In this document: piece by piece, positions 1-8,928 of the stretch
How the letters are laid out: every line of letters starts with the position of its first letter
Numbering within the stretch: position 1 is the first letter of the stretch
NCBI GenBank assembly: GCA_016758965.1
Contig: JAEPRB010000300.1
Coordinates: 1-43,623, forward strand
DNA length: 43,623 bases
DNA from: Circinella minor
Taxonomy: Eukaryota > Mucoromycota > Mucoromycetes > Mucorales > Lichtheimiaceae
Direction of reading: 5' to 3'
Program-made: the position numbers and the translations under genes
The notes under the pieces: generated by a model
What the model was told of the DNA's origin: nothing
The model's database searches: none
The model's input: the letters and a program-made list of their open reading frames with translations, nothing else

Positions 1-128
1 AATCAATCCGTAATAAAAGACATATAAGATTCTCACAATATTTATTCTTGTTATCCATTTAAATTCTATTCTATTTTATTCTATTTAACCACTTACTTTA
101 TTTATATATTCTATTCACTATATCTCAA
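1..128. repeat. AT-rich dispersed repeat, copy 1 (probable LTR tail)
   Basis: This stretch recurs with scattered differences at 8113-8238. The shared core includes TAATAAAAGAC, AAGATTCTCACAATATTT and a run ending in TATATCTCA. The CA ending and the AT-rich composition fit the 3' part of an LTR, but the other LTR end lies outside the window, so the class is an inference. Confidence 0.5.
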
Positions 129-129
129 T

Positions 130-430
130 GATCCATATGAGACAACACAAAAGAACTAATTAAAGATCATAAAGATGATCATTTATAATAACATAAAAGG
201 TAAAGGATAATAGAAATAGAAGAGACAATAGAGGTAAGAATAATAAATAATATAAATGGAAACAGGGGAGACAATATATAAAAGATATAGGGGGAAATAG
301 ATGGGTGAAAAATAAAAGTAACTAACAGGTAAATAGATTAGGTAGAAGTATTTACCTGGTGACCCAGATTCCCCTGTTGAAATCGTCACTTTGACATTAT
401 ATTTAAAGCTGACGGGGAACAACACGTACG
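130..430. repeat. Direct repeat copy A (about 300 bp)
   Basis: Copy A matches 857-1160 along its length: both contain GAGACAACACAAAAGAA, AAAGATCATAAAGATGATC, AGGTAGAAGTATTTACCTGG and a GC-richer tail ending in GGGAACAACAC. The copies differ by substitutions and small indels, so the duplication is not recent. The GC-richer tail could be an old retroelement leader, but no ORF supports that. Confidence 0.6.
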
Positions 431-856
431 TAAGATGCGAAATTAGTGTCAGATTTATTGTAAGTTTATATGACTAATCGCCGCACCTTAACGTTGACAA
501 TAATAACCAGGATTCTTTAGTAGATGAAACACAATAAACTATGCCACAAGGGAAATGATAATAAAGAAGGTGAGGAAGGTAAAATAAGAAACAAGTAGAC
601 TAGTTGATAATTAGATAGATAACTCAATAATTAGATAGTTCGTTAATTCATTAATTGGCTCCTTATTTTATTATTATTATTTTGGATGGTATTTATATAA
701 AAATAAAATAAAAATAATATTTCCAAATATGAATATGAACATGATAATATTATTAAAATAATAATATTATGCAAACGACATGATCGTTGTCTTGATAAGA
801 ATAAGAAATAATGAAAATCAAAAATAAATAAATTAAAAACAGAATATAGATCATAT
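431..856. other. AT-rich spacer, no gene seen
   Basis: No ORF with recognisable content, RNA gene or splice-consistent coding was found. The DNA separates the two copies of the approximately 300-bp direct repeat. Confidence 0.4.
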
Positions 857-1160
857 TGATCCATACGAGACAACACAAAAGAATTAATTAAAGATCATAA
901 AGATGATCTTTCATAATAACATATTATAAACGGGAGAGACGATAGAGGTAATAATAATAAATAATATAAATGGAAATAAAGGAGACAATATATGAAAGAA
1001 TATAGGAGGAACAGATGGGTAATGAATAAAAGTAACTAACAGGTAAATACGTTAGGTAGAAGTATTTACCTGGCGACGACCCGGATTCCTGGGTTGAAAT
1101 CGTCGCTTCAACATCACATTTGGAGTTGCCGCGGAACTGGGAACAACACCCGTTTTAAAC
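857..1160. repeat. Direct repeat copy B (about 300 bp)
   Basis: Second copy of the repeat at 130-430. Its right end reaches to within about 20 bp of the tRNA-like gene. Its GC-richer tail (1066-1153) keeps more G+C than copy A. Confidence 0.6.
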
Positions 1161-1176
1161 GCGACAGCTACATGTC

Positions 1177-1249
1177 GGGGATGTAGCTCAAATGGTAGAG
1201 CGCTCGCTTAGCATGCGAGAGGTACTCGGATCGATGCCGAGCTTCTCCA
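1177..1249 (+). tRNA. tRNA-Ala (anticodon AGC), slightly divergent
   Basis: A 73-nt cloverleaf can be drawn without an intron or an encoded CCA. The acceptor strands are 1177-1183 and 1242-1248, with one T-T mismatch and one G-T pair. The D stem is GCTC/GAGC, the anticodon stem is CTCGC/GCGAG around loop TTAGCAT (anticodon AGC), and the T stem is CTCGG/CCGAG. The T loop reads ATCGATG, so the usual T54 is A, which also alters the B box (GGATCGATGCC). This is either a functional variant or an early pseudogene. A Ty3/Gypsy LTR begins 33 bp after its 3' end. Confidence 0.75.
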
Positions 1250-1282
1250 CAATTTGTTATGGTTTATTAATAATAAATATGT

Positions 1283-1695
1283 TGTCGTTATATTTTTATG
1301 GCGGAACAATACCAAGCCAAATAAAGTATAAGTAATAAAAGGAAAATAAAAGAATAAAAGATAACGTAAAGATCCCCTTTTTATTTAATAAAATAATCGA
1401 CTATTTATATATTTTCTAACTACTGCGGATGTAAAGAATATAATAATGATGTATGATAATAATGATTAATAATGATATTACTGCGGATGAATAATGATAA
1501 TAATATTATGAATGATAATGATAGTAATATTAATAATATTACTGCGGATGATAATAATAAGAATAATAATAATGTTACTGCGGATATAGTAAGAAATGAG
1601 AAAAGAAGCCGCAGTAAAAGAAGTATAATCGGTATTAAAAATAACCGATTAATAATTACGACATGAATAGTAAACTAATTATTTTGGCTACGACA
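1283..1695 (-). repeat. 3' LTR of Gypsy-1
   Basis: 413 bp, bounded by TGTCG and CGACA. It contains four direct copies of ACTGCGGAT (about 1422-1430, 1480-1488, 1541-1549, 1577-1585) and one inverted CCGCAGT (1609-1615) within AT-rich DNA. The first bases of the sense LTR supply the pol stop codon. Confidence 0.95.
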
Positions 1696-4600
1696 ATATT
1701 CCCTCCCCAGAATGTTGTACGACCTCGGACAACAAGGCAATTCGACCAGCAGCATCTAAATGGCGTCGTTCAGCAGCACGTACGGCAGTTGGATCATACC
1801 ATGGATCTTGCAATTGATTAGAACCAACATGGATTGGTCGAAGACGATCAGTATGAACCCAAGAGGAATAATTTTTGCCATGCAAATCTTGTAATTTATA
1901 AATATCGGTTTCAGGATTAGTGGCAATTACTTTAAAAGGGCCTTTCCAATTGAACTCCAAACTAAGTTTATTTTCATGACGCATGAGAACATGATCATCA
2001 ACAGCAAACTTCTGTGGTTTTAAAATAGCATCCCAGCGAATTTTATCTTTAGCAGCATTGTCTTGTAGTCGTTGGGCAGCTAATGCACGTGCTTCACGTA
2101 ATCGGCGAGCCTCTGGAACACGACCGGAAACAGTTGGAGCAGGTTGAGAGTCAGAGTCAGGTAAGGTTACAAAAGGTCGGAGATGATCACCAGGCAAACA
2201 GGGTTCTTGACCATATACCAAAAAAAATGGACTAAAACCAGTAGTGCGATGTTTTCGGATACGGCAAGCAAAAACAGCTGGTTCTACAAATTGATCCCAT
2301 TGATGAATATGTCCTTGCGTGTATTTACGAAGCATTTGTTTAAGAATACCATTGGTCCTTTCAGCTTTTGAATTTGTACGTGCGTGAAAGGCTGAAGTTA
2401 ATAGGTGCTTGGTCTTGAGACGTCCAAGATAGTGAGCAAGAACCTTGGACATGAAGTTGGCACCACGATCTGTCAGAATTTCGGCAGGGCAGCCAAAATT
2501 CAACACAATCTCTTGGTAGATGAATTCTGCAATAGCTTCACCAGTGGCATCAGGAACGCTACGGCAAATGACCCAGTTGGTAGCATAATCCACGGCAACG
2601 AGCAACCAGCGATTACCATTGATAGTGGTAGGTAACTCTCCAATAAAATCAAGATGCCAGCGAGAAAAAGCAGGAGGAACATCCAATGGTTTCATCGGCG
2701 CATGGTGAACTTTGCGGTCAGCGTTGGCCGCAAGTTGGCATTGTGGACAGGAAGATAACCAATCATCAATATCAGCGCGCATATGAGGCCACCAATACCG
2801 TTTATGTAAAAGATCATATACAGTAGTTTTACCAGCGTGACCAAATGATTTGTGGGAGTCTTGTACCAAATCGGCGCGGCGAGCAAATAAAACATAACGA
2901 ACGTTTTTTATTTCTGGACCAATTTTGACTTTGCGGAAAACCATATTATTATGTACTGTGAATTTATCCTTATGTTTTTCGAGTAAATCTTTATACATAG
3001 GAGGCCAATTTGTTTCCGGTTGGGCATAGAACTTGGGCCAATCGGATTCTTGAACAGACTTGACAGCATAAAGATAATCAGGTTCAATGGATTGTTCATT
3101 TGTGATACAAGTAGGACCATCACGCCTTGAAAGTAAATCAGGAACGTGATTATCTTTACCAGGCTTATATTGAATGTTTGGATCATACAATTCAATTTCG
3201 GCAATCCAGCGAGTTAAACGAGGTGTCGGTTTCTTTTGTGAGCGGAAATATTTAAGTGGATGATGATCAGAAAGGACTACATAATCTCTTCCTTCAATAA
3301 AACAGCGCCATTGTCGAAGACAATGTAGGATGGCCAATAGCTCTCGTTCCTGAGCTGGATACATACGTTCTGCCGAGGAGAATTTTTTTGATTCAAATGC
3401 TAAGGGGTGTAGTAAACCATCAGTTCCTTTTTGCAACAAGACACCACCGGCACCAAAATCAGAAGCATCAGTTTCAATCACATAAGGTAATTCCGGATTG
3501 GGTGGCAATAAAAGGGGGGCAGCAGTCATGCGGTCTTTTATTTGTAGAAAAGCAGCCTCACAATTTTTATTCCACGTAATCGTCCTTTTTTTCGCTCCAG
3601 TTCCTTTTGTTAATTCTGTTAATGGTGCAGCAATCGACGCAAAACCTTGAATGAACCGACGATAATGTGACGCCAAACCAACAAATTGACGAACCTCTTG
3701 AACATTTGTAGGTCGAGGCCAGTCTTGAACAGCTTTAATTTTTGATTTTGACGGTAAAATACCCTCAGCAGAAACACGAAAACCAACAAATTCCAACTCG
3801 GTCTTGAACAACTCACACTTCTTCAAATTCGCAATAAGCTTTGTTTGTCGTAAACGATCTAGTACTTGGCGGACATGATGTTCATGCTCTTGTTTTGTTT
3901 TGCTATAAATTAATATGTCGTCAAGATAACACATTGCCGATCGGTCCAAAAGGTCACCCAAAACTGAATTCATCAAACGCTGAAAAGTTGGTGGTGCATT
4001 AGTCAAACCGAAGGGTAAAACTAAGAATTCGAACGATCCATATCTTGTGGTAAAGCTTGTCTTTGGAATATCTTCTTGAGTAATACGAACTTGATGATAA
4101 CCACTTTTTAAATCAATACTTGAGAAATATCGCGCACCAGACAATTTTTCGAGGCATTCATCAATTCTTGGTAGTGGTGTAGACTGACGTTTGGTCAAAC
4201 GGTTGATGGCACGATAATCAACGCACATTCTCATACTTCCATCTGCCTTCCGAACAAACAACACCGGTGCACCCCAATCTGATGTACTAGGACGAATCAA
4301 ACCCAAATCTAAGAGCTCCTTTAATTGACGACGTAATTCATCCAATTCTAAAGGACTCATTTTAAATGGAGGTCTTTTAACCGGTTCAGCATCTCCTGTT
4401 TCTATAGCATGTTCGACTTCCCTTACTGGTGGCAACCCTGGTAACCTATCCTGGAACACGTCCTTGTATTCAGCAAGCAATGCAGCGACCTTCTTGTCTG
4501 GTACCTCGGCAGAAATGGTATTTTCTGGTTTCAGATAGCACAAAAATACTTCCTCGATATTACGTTGGCGATCAAGGCGTTGTATTTGACGATGGGATAA

Positions 4601-5194
4601 TAAGTAAGACAGTTCGGGAATTTGGCGTTTGTGATGCGGATGAAGGAGATACTCTTCATGGTTGTTATTAATCTTCCAAGTGTCATGTTCCCAGTCAGGA
4701 GTAGGTTGGACAACTTTGAGCCAATCGCGACCAAGGATCAAATCGAATTTTGTATCAAGGACATATGCTGTAGCCTGATGTTTAAAACCTTGTGCATCCA
4801 ATGCTAATGTAGCTTGTTTGTTGATGGATAGAATATGACCACCAGCAGTTTCCACGTCACGACCATGTACAATTGTTGTTGGCAACCCTCTTGCAACCCT
4901 TGGTGCAACATATGAACCCGTAGCACCAGAATCAATTAAAACTCTCACATCACGACCATTACACGACATCAAATACAGTGGCAATTCCGTTTCTTTTATT
5001 GATAATAACGAGTCAAAATAATTACTATCCTCTTTTAATGTTTTATTCAACAATTCGGATCCAACATCTTCACCTGGAGACAAATCGATCAGTTGTCCTT
5101 CGGGAGCCTCATCTTGAACAATATTAAGGGATGGAATGGAACGCGGCAGGACTCCCTTTAATCCTGACGCGCTTGGCCTTTTCCCTGGTTCCAA
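1688..5194 (-). CDS. pol: Gypsy-1 Pol polyprotein (PR-RT-RNase H-IN)
   Basis: Encodes the enzymes that copy and integrate the element. The open frame covers 1168 codons. Protease: DSG at 88-90 and ILGRDW near 153-158. Reverse transcriptase, about 275-510: first catalytic Asp in SIDLKSGYHQV (D361) and YLDD at 423-426. RNase H: D576, E616, D643 and D686 in the expected contexts. Integrase: zinc finger H781-x4-H786-x29-C816-x2-C819, then catalytic D849, D909 and E945 with 35 residues between D909 and E945 (DD35E). A GPY/F-like WKGPFKV lies near 1083-1089. No ATG opens the frame: the first codon listed is TTG, and the first internal Met lies inside the protease. Expression by -1 frameshift from gag is therefore expected. 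The last codons overlap the polypurine tract and the stop TAG lies in the 3' LTR. Confidence 0.95.
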   Translation of the reverse strand: MEPGKRPSASGLKGVLPRSIPSLNIVQDEAPEGQLIDLSPGEDVGSELLNKTLKEDSNYFDSLLSIKETELPLYLMSCNGRDVRVLIDSGATGSYVAPRVARGLPTTIVHGRDVETAGGHILSINKQATLALDAQGFKHQATAYVLDTKFDLILGRDWLKVVQPTPDWEHDTWKINNNHEEYLLHPHHKRQIPELSYLLSHRQIQRLDRQRNIEEVFLCYLKPENTISAEVPDKKVAALLAEYKDVFQDRLPGLPPVREVEHAIETGDAEPVKRPPFKMSPLELDELRRQLKELLDLGLIRPSTSDWGAPVLFVRKADGSMRMCVDYRAINRLTKRQSTPLPRIDECLEKLSGARYFSSIDLKSGYHQVRITQEDIPKTSFTTRYGSFEFLVLPFGLTNAPPTFQRLMNSVLGDLLDRSAMCYLDDILIYSKTKQEHEHHVRQVLDRLRQTKLIANLKKCELFKTELEFVGFRVSAEGILPSKSKIKAVQDWPRPTNVQEVRQFVGLASHYRRFIQGFASIAAPLTELTKGTGAKKRTITWNKNCEAAFLQIKDRMTAAPLLLPPNPELPYVIETDASDFGAGGVLLQKGTDGLLHPLAFESKKFSSAERMYPAQERELLAILHCLRQWRCFIEGRDYVVLSDHHPLKYFRSQKKPTPRLTRWIAEIELYDPNIQYKPGKDNHVPDLLSRRDGPTCITNEQSIEPDYLYAVKSVQESDWPKFYAQPETNWPPMYKDLLEKHKDKFTVHNNMVFRKVKIGPEIKNVRYVLFARRADLVQDSHKSFGHAGKTTVYDLLHKRYWWPHMRADIDDWLSSCPQCQLAANADRKVHHAPMKPLDVPPAFSRWHLDFIGELPTTINGNRWLLVAVDYATNWVICRSVPDATGEAIAEFIYQEIVLNFGCPAEILTDRGANFMSKVLAHYLGRLKTKHLLTSAFHARTNSKAERTNGILKQMLRKYTQGHIHQWDQFVEPAVFACRIRKHRTTGFSPFFLVYGQEPCLPGDHLRPFVTLPDSDSQPAPTVSGRVPEARRLREARALAAQRLQDNAAKDKIRWDAILKPQKFAVDDHVLMRHENKLSLEFNWKGPFKVIATNPETDIYKLQDLHGKNYSSWVHTDRLRPIHVGSNQLQDPWYDPTAVRAAERRHLDAAGRIALLSEVVQHSGEGILS
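1699..1708 (-). other. Polypurine tract of Gypsy-1
   Basis: On the sense strand GGGGAGGGAA lies 3 nt before the 3' LTR. This is the expected place for plus-strand DNA priming in an LTR retrotransposon. It is inside the pol reading frame, coding part of the C-terminal HSGEGILS. Confidence 0.8.
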
Positions 5195-6216
5195 TGATTT
5201 TGCTGATTACCTTGGCGACCTTGATTGGGTGAACGACTATTATATGTACGACGAGAGGAAGGACAAAAACGTGAGATGTGGCCCATTCCTCCACAGTTAT
5301 AACACTCCTTGTTATAATCATTGTTAGAACGAATATCTTGTCGGCGCCAATTGGATCCACCGCGACCAGCCGAACGCCATTGGTCTGATCTTCTTGTACG
5401 AATGGCATCCAAGTCCATTGGTGCAACATCAGAGGTACGTAAATATTCAGGTGTGAACTGGGGTTGTACTTGAGTATGTTTTTGGAAAGAAAGGTCAGGT
5501 TGGTTACCCAATATAGCTTGACTTCTTTGGTGGGCAGCTTCAACCGCTAAAGCTAGGCGCATTGCATCATCAGTGGTAACGGGAAAACGGGTCATGACTT
5601 GTAACCGGATATTTGGATGTAAACCTCGTTGAAAACGATCTAAGGCTTCTTCATCCACCATCGAAGGTACTGCTGACCATGCTGCTTGAAATTGAGACAC
5701 ATAGCTTGCCACCGTACTGGTCTGGGCCAAAGATGCCAATCGATCACGAGCTAATTGTAACCGATTTGGAGGACTAAAATTTGCCAAAAATCGTGCCTTG
5801 AAAACTGTCCATTCATCACAATCACCAACCAATTCTTGTTGCCGCCACCATGTATCAGCCTCGCCTCTTAACAGTGTAGCCGCATAGTCTACCCACTTGT
5901 GTTCCCCTAGATTGGCCATTTCTAAATATCGCTCGATCGATCTCACCCAACCAATCGCTGCATCCAAACCACGATCACCATGGTACGTGTCAGGTTCACG
6001 TATGCGGGGATGAAACATAGGACCTGAGTCTTGTTTTGCAAGCAACTTGGTAAGGGCTTGCATAATAATTGTGTTTTCATTTGTGGAGCCTTCTGCCATT
6101 TTGATCGGTAGTTTTTCGAATGTCAGTTCTTCTTTTGTAGTTACTTCAATATCGTCGTAAGTAAGGGGATCGACTTCTATAGCTCGATGTTGTTGAAAAT
6201 TCTGATAGGGGTTCAT
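5158..6216 (-). CDS. gag: Gypsy-1 Gag polyprotein
   Basis: A 352-residue capsid/nucleocapsid precursor. A retrotransposon-gag type helical region runs from about 70 to 235, including WVRSIERYLEMA, DTWWRQQ and a RFQRGLHP motif. Near the C-terminus is a single CCHC zinc knuckle, C305-x2-C308-x4-H313-x4-C318, set in an Arg/Gly/Gln-rich RNA-binding tail. The ATG is at 6214-6216, only about 24 nt inside the 5' LTR boundary, so the leader is very short. Its 3' end overlaps pol by 37 nt, with pol in the -1 frame. Gag forms the cytoplasmic virus-like particle in which reverse transcription takes place. The frame is intact. Confidence 0.92.
   Translation of the reverse strand: MNPYQNFQQHRAIEVDPLTYDDIEVTTKEELTFEKLPIKMAEGSTNENTIIMQALTKLLAKQDSGPMFHPRIREPDTYHGDRGLDAAIGWVRSIERYLEMANLGEHKWVDYAATLLRGEADTWWRQQELVGDCDEWTVFKARFLANFSPPNRLQLARDRLASLAQTSTVASYVSQFQAAWSAVPSMVDEEALDRFQRGLHPNIRLQVMTRFPVTTDDAMRLALAVEAAHQRSQAILGNQPDLSFQKHTQVQPQFTPEYLRTSDVAPMDLDAIRTRRSDQWRSAGRGGSNWRRQDIRSNNDYNKECYNCGGMGHISRFCPSSRRTYNSRSPNQGRQGNQQNHWNQGKGQARQD
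5179..5185 (-). promoter_or_regulatory. -1 ribosomal frameshift heptamer G GGA AAA
   Basis: In the gag frame the codons CAG GGA AAA place GGGAAAA as an X XXY YYZ heptamer. Slipping one base back gives GGG AAA AGG, which is exactly the pol frame. The heptamer lies about 18 nt before the gag stop (TAA, 5158-5160) and inside the 37-nt gag/pol overlap. Pol has no ATG of its own. I did not fold the downstream RNA, so a stimulatory stem or pseudoknot is untested. Confidence 0.85.
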
Positions 6217-6225
6217 AAACCTTTT

Positions 6226-6237
6226 CTGTCGCTACCA
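6226..6237 (-). other. Primer-binding site of Gypsy-1
   Basis: Two nucleotides inside the 5' LTR the sense strand reads TGGTAGCGACAGA. It would pair with a tRNA 3' end TGTCGCTACCA. That implies a tRNA whose acceptor begins AGCGACA, with an A1-U72 pair. A1-U72 is the hallmark of fungal/eukaryotic initiator tRNA-Met, so tRNA-iMet is the likely primer. The tRNA itself is not in the window. Confidence 0.7.
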
Positions 6238-6239
6238 AT

Positions 6240-6652
6240 TGTCGTTATATTTTTATGGCGGAACAATACCAAGCCAAATAAAGTATAAGTAATAAAAGGA
6301 AAATAAAAGAATAAAAGATAACGTAAAGATCCCCTTTTTATTTAATAAAATAATCGACTATTTATATATTTTCTAACTACTGCGGATGTAAAGAATATAA
6401 TAATGATGTATGATAATAATGATTAATAATGATATTACTGCGGATGAATAATGATAATAATATTATGAATGATAATGATAGTAATATTAATAATATTACT
6501 GCGGATGATAATAATAAGAATAATAATAATGTTACTGCGGATATAGTAAGAAATGAGAAAAGAAGCCGCAGTAAAAGAAGTATAATCGGTATTAAAAATA
6601 ACCGATTAATAATTACGACATGAATAGTAAACTAATTATTTTGGCTACGACA
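6240..6652 (-). repeat. 5' LTR of Gypsy-1
   Basis: 413 bp, apparently base-for-base the same as 1283-1695 when read in parallel. It carries the same ACTGCGGAT series. As the upstream LTR in transcription order it should hold the promoter. Confidence 0.95.
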
Positions 6653-6695
6653 ATGTTAATTTTTTATTTTTGTTGTAACAAAAATATTGTTGTAT

Positions 6696-7087
6696 TGTCG
6701 TATGTAGTAGTAGTCAAAAATAACAGTTACATCCATTTTCCTTTTTGGATTATTTTTGTGTTACTTCTTTATAAAGATATTCGATTTTTATGATGCCACG
6801 TAGTTGTATCCATATCACCGTCACCTTACCATAGTATCCATTTGAACACGTATACATTCCATAGTCACGAACACGTATTCAATCCACAATCACTCCACGT
6901 ATATTATTATTATTAGCTTTTACATATAATTATCATTATTCACAGTAGTTAGAAAAACATATAAATATCCGTTCATAATTAAAACAATAAACATTATCTT
7001 TCAACTTCTATTTTATTCTTTTATTATCTTTTGTTCTATTCTATTTTCTATTAGCTACGGTATTGATCCGCCAAAAACATTACGACA
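6696..7087 (+). mobile_element. Solo LTR related to Gypsy-1
   Basis: It starts TGTCG and ends ACGACA. Its end region GGTATTGATCCGCC closely matches GGTATTGTTCCGCC in the sense Gypsy-1 LTR. It is flanked by GTAT on both sides (6692-6695 and 7088-7091), a 4-bp duplication of the same size as in Gypsy-1. The orientation is opposite to Gypsy-1. It is about 392 bp and diverged along its body, so it is older than the full element. Confidence 0.8.
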
Positions 7088-7094
7088 GTATTTG

Positions 7095-7333
7095 TGTCGT
7101 CGTAGCCATAAATAGAAGTGACTCCACTACTTTTCCTTTTTTATCCATTTGTGATACTTCTTTTGTAAACATATTTTATTTTTATATTGTGATGTAGTTA
7201 ATTCAAATCACTGTCACATCATCATAATAACTATTTGAACACATAGTCAACCCTTAGTCACAAACACATATATTATTATTATTAGTTTATCATATATATT
7301 ATTATTAGTAGTTTAGAAAATATATAAATACTC
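7095..7333 (+). mobile_element. Second LTR relic, 3'-truncated
   Basis: It begins TGTCGTCGTAGCC, close to the Gypsy-1 LTR start TGTCGTAGCC, and then follows 6740-6970 in order (TGATACTTCTTT, TTTGAACAC, CACAAACAC, ATATTATTATTATTAG, TAGAAAATATATAAATA). The match fades near 7333. It abuts the solo LTR within about 8 bp, in the same orientation. Confidence 0.6.
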
Positions 7334-8112
7334 TGGTAGTGAAAAACTGTGGTATATGTGCACCACATAACTACCTAATTGTGGTGAACCACCATAATAA
7401 CGCATATATTCCATCCATTCATGAATAATCGGTAAACATCATTCCATCAAGGATAAAAGATATAACCAATTAAACACTATTATTTATTTTGATTCGTTCT
7501 TATTATTAATCCGGATAATAAAGGAACATCAAAGAAAGAATGAGATTAGTAATAACTGTCATAAACGGTTTCAGAGAATGATCTAGAATTAATATTTATA
7601 ATAGAACAAATATAATAGGTCCTCTCATCCATTCGTATAAAACATAGTTTAGCTATGATCGGATAAAATAAGATAGTTACATAATTTAGAAAAGATATAA
7701 AAGAGTAGTTATTTTATTTCAGGAATAAACAGATTCTCAACTATATTTACTTTAGTCCCATCTTTCTATTTTACTACTCGTATTTATCTCACTAATCATA
7801 ATAATCCTAATATAACTATAATATAAACTGACAAGCAAAGCTTATAATAAATACACATCGGTTGTTTTACAAATAATCATCACTGTACAAATAATCATCA
7901 CTGTACAAATAATAATCATAACAAATCGTATATATAATAATACTCATAATCACACACATCATAAAGAAGATCATCAAACATAAATATGTTTATTTATCCA
8001 TATAATAATATACAGTAATATCCATCCTCAAAGAATAGGAAATATAAAATAGAAACATATATAAATACTTACATTAAATTAGAAATAATTATTATCATTC
8101 ATTATTTTTATC
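7334..8112. other. AT-rich spacer with a short tandem repeat
   Basis: No gene seen. An 18-19-bp unit ACAAATAATCATCACTGT is repeated at 7869-7916, with a third partial copy. The rest is AT-rich sequence of LTR-like character without clear ends. Confidence 0.4.
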
Positions 8113-8238
8113 ATATCTCTGATAATTAATCCATAATAAAAGACTTATAAGATTCTCACAATATTTATTCTTGTTATTTATTTCTATTATATTTAACTAC
8201 TTATCTTTTTACCTATATATTATTCATCTATATCTCAA
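8113..8238. repeat. AT-rich dispersed repeat, copy 2
   Basis: Matches 1-128: the same order of TAATAAAAGAC, TATAAGATTCTCACAATATT and TATATCTCA, with some deletions. It may be the tail of the same LTR family. No target duplication could be defined. Confidence 0.5.
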
Positions 8239-8928
8239 AAACCCCTTTTGTTATATCAATCGAAATTAATAAAATAAAAAGAGACAGTGATAAGTCAACG
8301 AGACACAAAGACCAATAATTGAACTGAAGTTTATTAAAATAAAATATTATCACTATTTATATCGAGTCCTAATCAATGGCCGGTTATATCAATATGCATG
8401 TATGAAATGGTAATAGTCTTCCGATTTGTTCATGACGATGAATAATGACAATGAGATATGTGAACATTATATCCTATACGTTTTGCTGTTGATAAAAAGA
8501 TATATCAATGCAGCTGTCAAATAGTATCATTAAAGAAGACAAACTTCTTTAATATTAAGAGTCATTGAAACACACCGTGAAATACCAAAATGTCAGTGAA
8601 ATGTATTTGAACTATGCTGTATTTAAATATATAATATTAAATGACTGTATTTATGAAGCCATTGTATGCTGGATACAACAATCAGCTTGAAATTGCTTCG
8701 AAATAATTTCTTGGGCATTGGTGTCATGAAACTTAGTGTCTTATAGTGTCAACAAGTCAATCTGTTATGTACAAAGATAATATCTAATATAATTATGTTG
8801 TTTTTTCATATGTATCACCAACTTTTGCAAGATGGCGACAATTTAAAGATGCGATTTTTATCATCATATTGTTAATATGGTTTAGTATTTATATAAAATT
8901 AAAATGAATGAAGAACAGAGCGATCATC
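8239..8928. other. No gene seen
   Basis: AT-rich, with no recognisable coding on either strand. If the LINE ORF1 to the right were part of a normal LINE, ORF2 would start here on the minus strand. I see no reverse transcriptase or endonuclease motif. Confidence 0.45.

Larger units (their letters stand above)
1283..6652 (-). mobile_element. Complete Ty3/Gypsy LTR retrotransposon (Gypsy-1)
   Basis: A 5.37-kb element transcribed leftward. The two LTRs (1283-1695 and 6240-6652) are each 413 bp, start TGTCGT, end ACGACA, and look identical by eye. The flanking tetranucleotide ATGT occurs at 1279-1282 and 6653-6656 and is the target-site duplication. In transcription order it has the 5' LTR, a primer-binding site, gag, a -1 frameshift site, pol (protease, RT, RNase H, integrase) and a polypurine tract. 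Both ORFs are open, so the copy looks young and possibly competent. The order PR-RT-RH-IN identifies Ty3/Gypsy rather than Copia. No chromodomain is seen after the integrase. Confidence 0.95.

Noticed and set aside
183..876. Short ORFs on the minus strand at 183-425 and 643-876
   Set aside because: Phe/Tyr/Leu-rich translations of AT-rich repeat DNA, not conserved between the two repeat copies.
1472..1666. 64-codon ORF inside each Gypsy-1 LTR
   Set aside because: Asn/Asp-rich translation of AAT-type simple sequence. It is duplicated only because the LTR is duplicated.
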